In this document: positions 49,584-60,301 of the stretch, one piece after another
How positions within the stretch are numbered: the stretch's first letter is position 1
How the letters are laid out: each line of letters starts with the position of its first letter
DNA from: Petrolisthes cinctipes
Taxonomy: Eukaryota > Arthropoda > Malacostraca > Decapoda > Porcellanidae
NCBI GenBank assembly: GCA_033782935.1
Contig: JAWQEG010000128.1
Location: 1,240,001-1,304,000, forward strand
Reading direction: 5' to 3'
Length of the DNA: 64,000 nucleotides
Program-made: the position numbers and the translations under genes
The notes under the pieces: generated by a model
What the model was told of the DNA's origin: nothing
The model's input: only the letters and a program-made list of their open reading frames with translations
Database searches by the model: none

Positions 49584-52403
49584 ATCTCAAATTCAGGCTC
49601 AAAACACCCGAAAATTCAATATTTTGGGGTCCCAGAAGCAATCTGTACATGCCTACACAGTGCTAGAATATTTTCAAAATATAGGCTAAAAACATGCTAA
49701 AAATCGACATTTTAGGTGCCAAAAAATCGATATCTCAAATTCAGTCCCAAAACAACCGAAAATTCGATATTTAGAGGTCCCAGAAGGTATCTGTACATGC
49801 CTACTCCGTGTTAGAGTATTTTCAAAATACAGGCCAAAAACATACTGAAAATCGATCTTTTAGGTGCCCAAAAGTCGATATGTGCATGCATCTTCTGTAC
49901 CCGTTTATATCTCAAATTCTGGCCCTAAACACCCGAAAATTCGAAATTTTGGGGTCCCAGAAGCAATCTGTACATGCCTACACAGTGCTAGAATATTTTC
50001 AAAATATAGGCTAAAAATATGCTAAAAATCGATCATTTAGGTGCCAAAAAGTCGATATCTCAAATTCAGTCCCAAAACACCCGAAAATTCGATATTTAGG
50101 GGTCACAGAAGCGATCTGTACATGCCTACTCCGTGTTAGAGTATTTTCAAAATACATGCTCAAAACATACTGAAAATCGATCTTTTAGGTGCACAAAAGT
50201 CGATATGTGCATGCATCTTCTGTACCCGTTTATATCTCAAATTCAGGCTCAAAACACCCGAAAATTCAATATTTTGGGGTCCCAGAAGCAATCTGTACAG
50301 TGCTAGAATATTTTCAAAATATAGGCTAAAAACATGCTAAAAATCGATCTTTTAGGTGCCAAAAATTCGATATCTCAAATTCAGTCCCAAAACACCCGAA
50401 AATTCGATATTTAGGGGTCCCAGAAGCGATCTGTACATGCCTACTCCGTGTTAGAGTATTTTCAAAATACATGCTCAAAACATACTGAAAATCGATCTTT
50501 TAGGTGCACAAAAGTCGATATGTGCATGCATCTTCAGTACCCGTTTATATCTCTAATTCAGGCTCAAAACACCCGAAAATTCAATATTTTGGGGTTCCAG
50601 AAGCAATCTGTACATGCCTACTCAGTGTTAGAGTATTTTCAAAATACAGGCCCAAAACATGCTGAAAATCGATATTTTAGATGCCCAAAGTCAATATGTG
50701 CATGTATCTTCTGTACCCGTTTATATCTCAAATTCTGGCCCTAAACACCCGAAAATTCAATATTTTGGGGTCCCAGAAGCGATCTGTACATGCCTACTCC
50801 GTGTTAGAGTATTTTCAAAATTCAGGCCCAAAACATGCTGAAAATCGATATTTTTAGGGCCCAAAGTCAATATGTGCATGTATCTTCTGTACCCGTTTAT
50901 ATCTCAAATTCAGGCTCAAAACACCCGAAATTTCACTATTTTGGGGTCCCAGAAGCAATCTGTACAGTGCTAGAATATTTTCAAAATATAGGCTAAAAAC
51001 ATGCTAAAAATCGATCTTTTAGGTGCCAAAAATTCGATATCTCAAATTCAGTCCCAAAACACCCGAAAATTCGATATTTAGGGGTCCCAGAAGCGATCTG
51101 TACATGCCTACTCCATTTAAGAGTATTTTCAAAATACATGCTCAAAACATACTGAAAATCGATCTTTTAGGTGCACAAAAGTCGATATGTGCATGCATCT
51201 TCAGTACCCGTTTATATCTCAAATTCAGGCTCAAAACACCCGAAAATTCAATATTTTGGGGTCCCAGAAGCAATCTGTACATGCCTACTCAGTGTTAGAG
51301 TATTTTCAAAATACAGGCCCAAAACATGCTGAAAATCGATATTTTAGATGCCCAAAGTCAATATGTGCATGTATATTATGTACCCGTTTATATCTCAAAT
51401 TCAGGCTCAAAACACCTGAAAATTCAATATTTTGGGGTCCCAGAAGCAATCTGTACATGCCTACACAGTGCTAGAATATTTTCAAAATATAGGCTAAAAA
51501 CATGCTAAAAATCGACATTTTAGGTGCCAGAGTCCGATATCTCAAATTCAGTCCCAAAACACCCGAAAATTCGATATTTAGGGGTCCCAGAAGGTATCTG
51601 TACATGCCTACTCCGTGTTAGAGTATTTTCAAAATACAGGCCAAAAACATACTGAAAATCGATCTTTTAGGTGCCCAAAAGTCGATATGTGCATGCATCT
51701 TCTGTACCCGTTTATATCTCAAATTCTGGCCCTAAACACCCGAAAATTCGATATTTTGGGGTCCCAGAAGCGATCTGTACATGCCTACTCCGTGTTAGAG
51801 TATTTTTAAAATACAGGCCAAAAACATGCTGAAAATCGATATTTTTCGTGCCCAAAGTCAATATGTGCATGTATTTTCTGTACCCGTTTTTATCTCAAAT
51901 TCAGGCTCAAAACACCCGAAAATTCAATATTTTGGGGTCCCAGAAGCAATCTGTACAGTGCTAGAATATTTTCAAAATATAGGCTAAAAACATGCTAAAA
52001 ATCTATCTTTTAGGTGCCAAAAAGTCGATATCTCAAATTCAGTCCCAAAACACCCGAAAATTCGATATTTAGGGGTCCCAGAAGCGATCTGTACATGCCT
52101 ACTCCGTGTTAGAGTATTTTCAAAATACATGCTCAAAACATACTGAAAATCGATCTTTTAGGTGCACAAAAGTCGATATGTGCATGCATCTTCAGTACCC
52201 GTTTATATCTCAAATTCATTCTCAAAACACCCGAAAATTCAATATTTTGGGGTCCCAGAAGGTATCTGTACATGCCTACTCAGTGTTAGAGTATTTTCAA
52301 AATACAGGCCCAAAACATGCTGAAAATCGATATTTTAGATGCCCAAAGTCAATATGTGCATGTATCTTCTGTACCCGTTTATATCTCAAATTCAGGCTCA
52401 AAA
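49584..52403 (+). repeat. 3300-bp tandem repeat, copy 2 (2.8 kb)
   Basis: This repeats 46284-49103 without a difference that I found in line-by-line comparison at offset 3300. It starts just after two mismatches at 49570 and 49582 and ends where 49104 (AATACCTGAAAATTT) and 52404 (AACACCCGAAAATTC) diverge. Such identity, next to typical between-unit variation elsewhere, indicates a very recent duplication, or an assembly duplication. Confidence 0.88.
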
Positions 52404-54065
52404 CACCCGAAAATTCAATATTTTGGGGTCCCAGAAGCAATCTGTACATGCCTACACAGTGCTAGAATATTTTCAAAATATAGGCTAAAAACATGCTAAA
52501 AATCGACATTTTAGGTGCCAAAAAATCGATATCTCAAATTCAGTCCCAAAACACCCGAAAATTCGATATTTAGAGGTCCCAGAAGGTATCTGTACATGCC
52601 TACTCCGTGTTAGAGAATTTTCAAAATACAGGTAAAAAACATACTGAAAATCGATCTTTTAGGTGCACAAAAGTCGATATGTGCATGCATCTTCTGTACC
52701 CGTTTATATCTCAAATTCTGGCCCTAAACACCCGAAAATCTGATATTTTGGGGTCCCAGAAGCGATCTGTACATCCCTACTCCGTGTTAGAGTATTTTCA
52801 AAATTCAGGCCCAAAACATGCTGAAAATCGATATTTTAGGTGCCCAAAGTCATTATGTGCATGTATCTTCTGTACCCGTTTATATCTCAAATTCAGACTC
52901 AAAATACCCGAAAATTCAATATTTTGGGGTCCCAAAAGCAATCTGTACATGCCTACTCAGTGCTAGAATATTTTCAAAATATAGGCTAAAAACATGCTAA
53001 AAATCGATCTTTTAGGTGCCAAAAAGTCGATATCTCAAATTCAGTCCCAAAACACCCGAAAAATCGATATTTAGGGGTCCCAGAAGCGATCTGTACATGC
53101 CTACTATGTGTTAGAGTATTTTCAAAATACATGCTCAAAACATACTGAAAATCGATCTTTTAGGTGCACAAAAGTCGATATGTGCATGCATCTTCAGTAC
53201 CCGTTTATATCTCAAATTCTGGCACTAAACACCCGAAAATTCGATATTTTGGGGTTCCAGAAGCAATCTGTACATGCCTACTCCGTGTTAGAGTATTTTC
53301 AAAATTCAGGCCCAAAACATGCTGAAAATCGATATTTTTGGTGCCCAAAGTCAATATGTGCATGTATCTTCTGTACCCGTTTATATCTCAAATTCAGGCT
53401 CAAAACACCCGAAAATTCAATATTTTGGGGTCCCAGAAGCAATCTGTACATGCCTACTCAGTGCTAGAATATTTTCAGAATATAGGCTAAAAACATGCTA
53501 AAAATCGATCTTTTAGGTGCCAAAAGTCAATATGTGCATGTATCTTCTGTACCCGTTTATATCTCAAATTCAGGCTCAAAACACACGAAAATTCGATATT
53601 TAGAGGTCCCAGAAGGTATCTGTACATGCCTACTCCGTGTTAGAGCATTTTCAAAATTCAGGCCCAAAACATGCTGAAAATCGATATTTTTGGTGCCCAA
53701 AGTCAATATGTGCATGTATCTTCTGTACCCGTTTATATCTCAAATTCAGGCTCAAAACACCCGAAAATTCAATTTTTGGGGGTCCCAGAAGCAATCTGTA
53801 CAGTGCTAGAATATTTTCAAAATATAGGCTAAAAACATGCTAAAAACCGATCTTTTAGGTGCCAAAAAGTCGATATCTCAAATTCAGTCCCAAAACACCC
53901 GAAAATTCGATATTTAGGGGTCCCAGAAGCGATCTGTACATGCCTACTCCGTGTTAGAGTATTTTCAAAATACATGCTCAAAACATACTGAAAATCGATC
54001 TTTTAGGTGCACAAAAGTCGATATGTGCATGCATCTTCAGTACCCGTTTATATCTCAAATTCAGG
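52221..54065 (+). repeat. 1845-bp tandem repeat, copy 1
   Basis: Contents: end of A1 and B1-C2 from the 52106 trimer, A2-B2-C1 52607, A 53108, B2 53285, C1/B fusion 53461, B2d10 53637, C1 53803, start of A1 53951. Rare marks include AGAGAATTTTC, AGGTAAAAAACATAC, AAAATCTGATATT, CATTATGTGC, CTACTATGTG and TTCTGGCACTAAAC. Confidence 0.87.
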
Positions 54066-55910
54066 CTCAAAACACCCGAAAATTCAATATTTTGGGGTCC
54101 CAGAAGGTATCTGTACATGCCTACTCAGTGTTAGAGTATTTTCAAAATACAGGCCCAAAACATGCTGAAAATCGATATTTTAGATGCCCAAAGTCAATAT
54201 GTGCATGTATCTTCTGTACCCGTTTATATCTCAAATTCAGGCTCAAAACACCCGAAAATTCAATATTTTGGGGTCCCAGAAGCAATCTGTACATGCCTAC
54301 ACAGTGCTAGAATATTTTCAAAATATAGGCTAAAAACATGCTAAAAATCGACATTTTAGGTGCCAAAAAATCGATATCTCAAATTCAGTCCCAAAACACC
54401 CGAAAATTCGATATTTAGAGGTCCCAGAAGGTATCTGTACATGCCTACTCCGTGTTAGAGAATTTTCAAAATACAGGTAAAAAACATACTGAAAATCGAT
54501 CTTTTAGGTGCACAAAAGTCGATATGTGCATGCATCTTCTGTACCCGTTTATATCTCAAATTCTGGCCCTAAACACCCGAAAATCTGATATTTTGGGGTC
54601 CCAGAAGCGATCTGTACATCCCTACTCCGTGTTAGAGTATTTTCAAAATTCAGGCCCAAAACATGCTGAAAATCGATATTTTAGGTGCCCAAAGTCATTA
54701 TGTGCATGTATCTTCTGTACCCGTTTATATCTCAAATTCAGACTCAAAATACCCGAAAATTCAATATTTTGGGGTCCCAAAAGCAATCTGTACATGCCTA
54801 CTCAGTGCTAGAATATTTTCAAAATATAGGCTAAAAACATGCTAAAAATCGATCTTTTAGGTGCCAAAAAGTCGATATCTCAAATTCAGTCCCAAAACAC
54901 CCGAAAAATCGATATTTAGGGGTCCCAGAAGCGATCTGTACATGCCTACTATGTGTTAGAGTATTTTCAAAATACATGCTCAAAACATACTGAAAATCGA
55001 TCTTTTAGGTGCACAAAAGTCGATATGTGCATGCATCTTCAGTACCCGTTTATATCTCAAATTCTGGCACTAAACACCCGAAAATTCGATATTTTGGGGT
55101 TCCAGAAGCAATCTGTACATGCCTACTCCGTGTTAGAGTATTTTCAAAATTCAGGCCCAAAACATGCTGAAAATCGATATTTTTGGTGCCCAAAGTCAAT
55201 ATGTGCATGTATCTTCTGTACCCGTTTATATCTCAAATTCAGGCTCAAAACACCCGAAAATTCAATATTTTGGGGTCCCAGAAGCAATCTGTACATGCCT
55301 ACTCAGTGCTAGAATATTTTCAGAATATAGGCTAAAAACATGCTAAAAATCGATCTTTTAGGTGCCAAAAGTCAATATGTGCATGTATCTTCTGTACCCG
55401 TTTATATCTCAAATTCAGGCTCAAAACACACGAAAATTCGATATTTAGAGGTCCCAGAAGGTATCTGTACATGCCTACTCCGTGTTAGAGCATTTTCAAA
55501 ATTCAGGCCCAAAACATGCTGAAAATCGATATTTTTGGTGCCCAAAGTCAATATGTGCATGTATCTTCTGTACCCGTTTATATCTCAAATTCAGGCTCAA
55601 AACACCCGAAAATTCAATTTTTGGGGGTCCCAGAAGCAATCTGTACAGTGCTAGAATATTTTCAAAATATAGGCTAAAAACATGCTAAAAACCGATCTTT
55701 TAGGTGCCAAAAAGTCGATATCTCAAATTCAGTCCCAAAACACCCGAAAATTCGATATTTAGGGGTCCCAGAAGCGATCTGTACATGCCTACTCCGTGTT
55801 AGAGTATTTTCAAAATACATGCTCAAAACATACTGAAAATCGATCTTTTAGGTGCACAAAAGTCGATATGTGCATGCATCTTCAGTACCCGTTTATATCT
55901 CAAATTCAGG
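54066..55910 (+). repeat. 1845-bp tandem repeat, copy 2
   Basis: All the rare marks of copy 1 recur exactly 1845 bp later, and I found no difference between the copies. Monomers: A2-B2-C1 54452, A 54953, B2 55130, C1/B fusion 55306, B2d10 55482, C1 55648, A1 55796. Confidence 0.87.
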
Positions 55911-57297
55911 CTCAAAACACCCGAAAATTCAATATTTTGGGGTCCCAGAAGGTATCTGTACATGCCTACTCAGTGTTAGAGTATTTTCAAAATACAGGCC
56001 CAAAACATGCTGAAAATCGATATTTTAGATGCCCAAAGTCAATATGTGCATGTATCTTCTGTACCCGTTTATATCTCAAATTCAGGCTCAAAACACCCGA
56101 AAATTCAATATTTTGGGGTCCCAGAAGCAATCTGTACATGCCTACACAGTGCTAGAATATTTTCAAAATATAGGCTAAAAACATGCTAAAAATCGACATT
56201 TTAGGTGCCAAAAAATCGATATCTCAAATTCAGTTCCAAAACACCCGAAAATTCGATATTTAGAGGTCCCAGAAGGTATCTGTACATGCCTACTCCGTGT
56301 TAGAGCATTTTCAAAATTCAGGCCCAAAACATGCTGAAAATCGATATTTTTGGTGCCCAAAGTCAATATGTGCATGTATCTTCTGTACCCGTTTATATCT
56401 CAAATTCAGGCTTAAAACACACGAAAATTCAATATTTTGGGGTCCCAGAAGCAATCTGTACATGCCTACTCAGTGTTAGAGTATTTTCAAAATACAGGCC
56501 CAAAACATGCTGAAAATCGATATTTTAGATGCCCAAAGTCAATATGTGCATGTATCTTCTGTACCCGTTTATATCTCAAATTCAGGCTCAAAACACCCGA
56601 AAATTCAATATTTTGGGGTCCCAGAAGCAATCTGTACATGCCTACACAGTGCTAGAATATTTTCAAAATATAGGCTAAAAACATGCTAAAAATCGACATT
56701 TTAGGTGCCAAAAAATCGATATCTCAAATTCAGTCCCAAAACACCCGAAAATTCGATATTTAGAGGTCCCAGAAGGTATCTGTACATGCCTACTCCGTGT
56801 TAGAGTATTTTCAAAATACAGGCCAAAATCATACTGAAAATCGATCTTTTAGGTGCCCAAAAGTCGATATGTGCATGCATCTTCTGTACCCGTTTACATC
56901 TCAAATTCTGGCCCTAAACACCCAAAAATTCGATATTTTGGGATCCCAGAAGCGATCTGTACATGCCTACTCCGTGTTAGAGTATTTTCAAAATTCAGGC
57001 CCAAAACATGCTGAATATCGACATTTTTGGTGCCCAAAGTCAATATGTGCATGTATCTTCTGTACCCGTTTATATCTCAAATTCAGGCTCAAAACACCCA
57101 AAAATTCAATATTTTGGGGTCCCAGAAGCAATCTGTACATGCCTACTCAGTGCTAGAATATTTTCAAAATATAGGCTAAAAGCATGCTAAAAATCGATCT
57201 TTTAGGTGCCAAAAATTCGATATCTCAAATTCAGTCCCAAAACACCCGAAAATTCGATATTTAGGGGTCCCAGAAGCGATCTGTACATGCCTACTCC
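55911..57297 (+). repeat. Partial third 1845-bp copy, then return to ordinary units
   Basis: Bases 55911-56234 continue the 1845-bp unit. They diverge at 56235 (CAGTTCC against CAGTCCC), a mark shared with the C2 at 25173. Then follow B2 56297, B1 56473, C2 56649 and A2-B2-C1 56797. The 56797 trimer matches 28108 (CCCAAAAATTCG, TTTTGGGATCCCAG, ATCGACATTTTTGG), giving an offset of 28689. Confidence 0.83.
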
Positions 57298-58799
57298 GTG
57301 TTAGAGTATTTTCAAAATACATGCTCAAAACATACTGAAAATCGATTTTTAGGTGCACAAAAGTCGATATGTGCATGCATCTTCAGTACCCGTTTATATC
57401 TCAAATTCAGGCTCAAAACACCCGAAAATTCAATATTTTGGGGTTATAGAAGCAATCTGTACATGCCTACTCAGTGTTAGAGTATTTTCAAAATACAGGC
57501 CCAAAACATGCTGAAAATCGATATTTTAGATGCCCAAAGTCAATATATGCATGTATCTTCTGTACCCGTTTATATCTCAAATTCAGGCTCAAAACACCCG
57601 AAAATTCAATATTTTGGGGTCCCAGAAGCAATCTGTACATCCCTACACAGTGCTAGAATATTTTCAAAATATAGGCTGAAAACATGCTAAAAATCGACAT
57701 TTTAGGTGCCAAAAAATCGATATCTCAAATTTAGTCCCAAAACACCCGAAAATTCGATATTTAGAGGTCCCAGAAGGTATCTGTACATGCTTACTCCGTG
57801 TTAGAGTATTTTCAAAATACAGGCCAAAAACATACTGAAAATCGATCTTTTAGGTGCCCAAAAGTCGATATGTGCATGCATCTTCTGTACCCGTTTATAT
57901 CTCAAATTCTGGCCCTAAACAACCGAAAATTCGATATTTTGGGGTCCCAGAAGCGATCTGTACATGCCTACTCCGTGTTAGAGTATTTTCAAAATTCAGG
58001 CCCAAAACATGCTGAAAATCGATATTTTTGGTGCCCAAAGTCAATATGTGCATGTATCTTCTGTACCCGTTTATATCTCGAATTCAGGCTCAAAACACCC
58101 GAAAATTCATTATTTTGGGGTCCCAGAAGCAATCTGTACATGCCTACTCAGTGCTAGAATATTTTCAAAATATAGGCTAAAAGCATGCTAAAAATCGATC
58201 TTTTAGGTGCCAAAAATTCGATATCTCAAATTCAGTCCCAAAACACCCGAAAATTCGATATTTAGAGGTTCCAGAAGGTATCTGTACATGCCTACTCCGT
58301 GTTAGAGTTTTTTCAAATTACAGGCCAAAAACATACTGAAAATCGATCTTTTAGGTGCCCAAAAGTCGATATGTGCATGCATCTCCTGTACCCGTTTATA
58401 TCTCAAATTCTGGCCCTAAACACCCGAAAATTCGATATTTTGGGGTCCCAGAAGCGATCTGTACATGCCTACTCCGTGTTAGAGTATTTTCAAAATTCAG
58501 GCCCAAAACATGCTGAAAATCGATATTTTTGGTGCCCAAAGTCAATATGTGCATGTATCTTCTGTACCCGTTTATATCTCAAATTCAGGCTCAAAACACC
58601 CAAAAATTCAATATTTTGGGGTCCCAGAAGCAATCTGTACATGCCTACTCAGTGCTAGAATATTTTCAAAATATAGGCTAAAAGCATGCTAAAAATCGAT
58701 CTTTTAGGTGCCAAAAATTCGATATCTCAAATTCAGTCCCAAAACACCCGAAAATTCGATATTTAGGGGTCCCAGAAGCGATCTGTACATGCCTACTCC
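57298..58799 (+). repeat. 1502-bp tandem repeat, copy 1
   Basis: Order: A1 57298 (one base short), B1 57474, C2 57650, A2-B2-C1 57798, A2-B2-C1 58299. Marks shared with the next copy are GGGGTTATAGAAGC, CATCCCTACACAG and TCTCGAATTCAGG. The unit is 500+501+501 bp, a nonamer. Confidence 0.85.
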
Positions 58800-60301
58800 G
58801 TGTTAGAGTATTTTCAAAATACATGCTCAAAACATACTGAAAATCGATTTTTAGGTGCACAAAAGTCGATATGTGCATGCATCTTCAGTACCCGTTTATA
58901 TCTCAAATTCAGGCTCAAAACACCCGAAAATTCAATATTTTGGGGTTATAGAAGCAATCTGTACATGCCTACTCAGTGTTAGAGTATTTTCAAAATACAG
59001 GCCCAAAACATGCTGAAAATCGATATTTTAGATGCCCAAAGTCAATATGTGCATGTATCTTCTGTACCCGTTTATATCTCAAATTCAGGCTCAAAACACC
59101 CGAAAATTCAATATTTTGGGGACCCAGAAGCAATCTGTACATCCCTACACAGTGCTAGAATATTTTCAAAATATAGGCTAAAAACATGCTAAAAATCGAC
59201 ATTTTAGGTGCCAAAAAATCGATATCTCAAATTTAGTCCCAAAACACCCGAAAATTCGATATTTAGAGGTCCCAGAAGGTATCTGTACATGCTTACTCCG
59301 TGTTAGAGTATTTTCAAAATACAGGCCAAAAACATACTAAAAATCGATCTTTTAGGTGCCCAAAAGTCGATATGTGCATGCATCTTCTGTACCCGTTTAT
59401 ATCTCAAATTCTGGCCCTAAACAAACGAAAATTCGATATTTTGGGGTCCCAGAAGCGATCTGTACATGCCTACTCCGTGTTAGAGTATTTTCAAAATTCA
59501 GGCCCAAAACATGCTGAAAATCGATATTTTTGGTGCCCAAAGTCAATATGTGCATGTATCTTCTGTACCCGTTTATATCTCGAATTCAGGCTCAAAACAC
59601 CCGAAAATTAAATATTTTGGGGTCCCAGAAGCAATCTGTACATGCCTACTCAGTGCTAGAATATTTTCAAAATATAGGCTAAAAACATGCTAAAAATCGA
59701 TCTTTTAGGTGCCAAAAATTCGATATCTCAAATTCAGTCCCAAAACACCAGAAAATTCGATATTTAGAGGTTCCAGAAGGTATCTGTACATGCCTACTCT
59801 GTGTTAGAGTATTTTCAAAATACAGGCCAAAAACATACTGAAAATCGATCTTTTAGGTGCCCAAAAGTCGATATGTGCATGCATCTTCTGTACCCGTTTA
59901 TATCTCAAATTCTGGCCCTAAACACCCGAAAATTCGATATTTTGGGGTCCCAGAAGCGATCTGTACATGCCTACTCCGTGTTAGAGTATTTTCAAAATTC
60001 AGGCCCAAAACATGCTGAAAATCGATATTTTTGGTGCCCAAAGTCAATATGTGCATGTATCTTCTGTACCCGTTTATATCTCAAATTCAGGCTCAAAACA
60101 CCCGAAAATTCATTATTTTGGGGTCCCAGAAGCAATCTGTACATGCCTACTCAGTGCTAGAATATTTTCAAAATATAGGCTAAAAACATGCTAAAAATCG
60201 ATCTTTTAGGTGCCAAAAAGTCGATATCTCAAATTCAGTCCCAAAACACCCAAAAATTCGATATTTAGGGGTCCCATAAGCGATCTGTACATGCCTACTC
60301 C
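58800..60301 (+). repeat. 1502-bp tandem repeat, copy 2
   Basis: It has the same order as 57298-58799, with several substitutions (for example GGGGACCCAG at about 59120 and AAACAAACG at about 59422), so this duplication is older than the 3300-bp and 1845-bp ones. It is collinear with 29611-30936 in the left copy, offset 29365. Confidence 0.85.

Noticed and set aside
46284..52403. Dismissing the identical 3300-bp repeat as an assembly artefact
   Set aside because: This cannot be decided from sequence alone. The mosaic edge (3801-bp against 3300-bp offsets) is more complex than a simple assembler duplication, so I kept it as a finding with that caveat.
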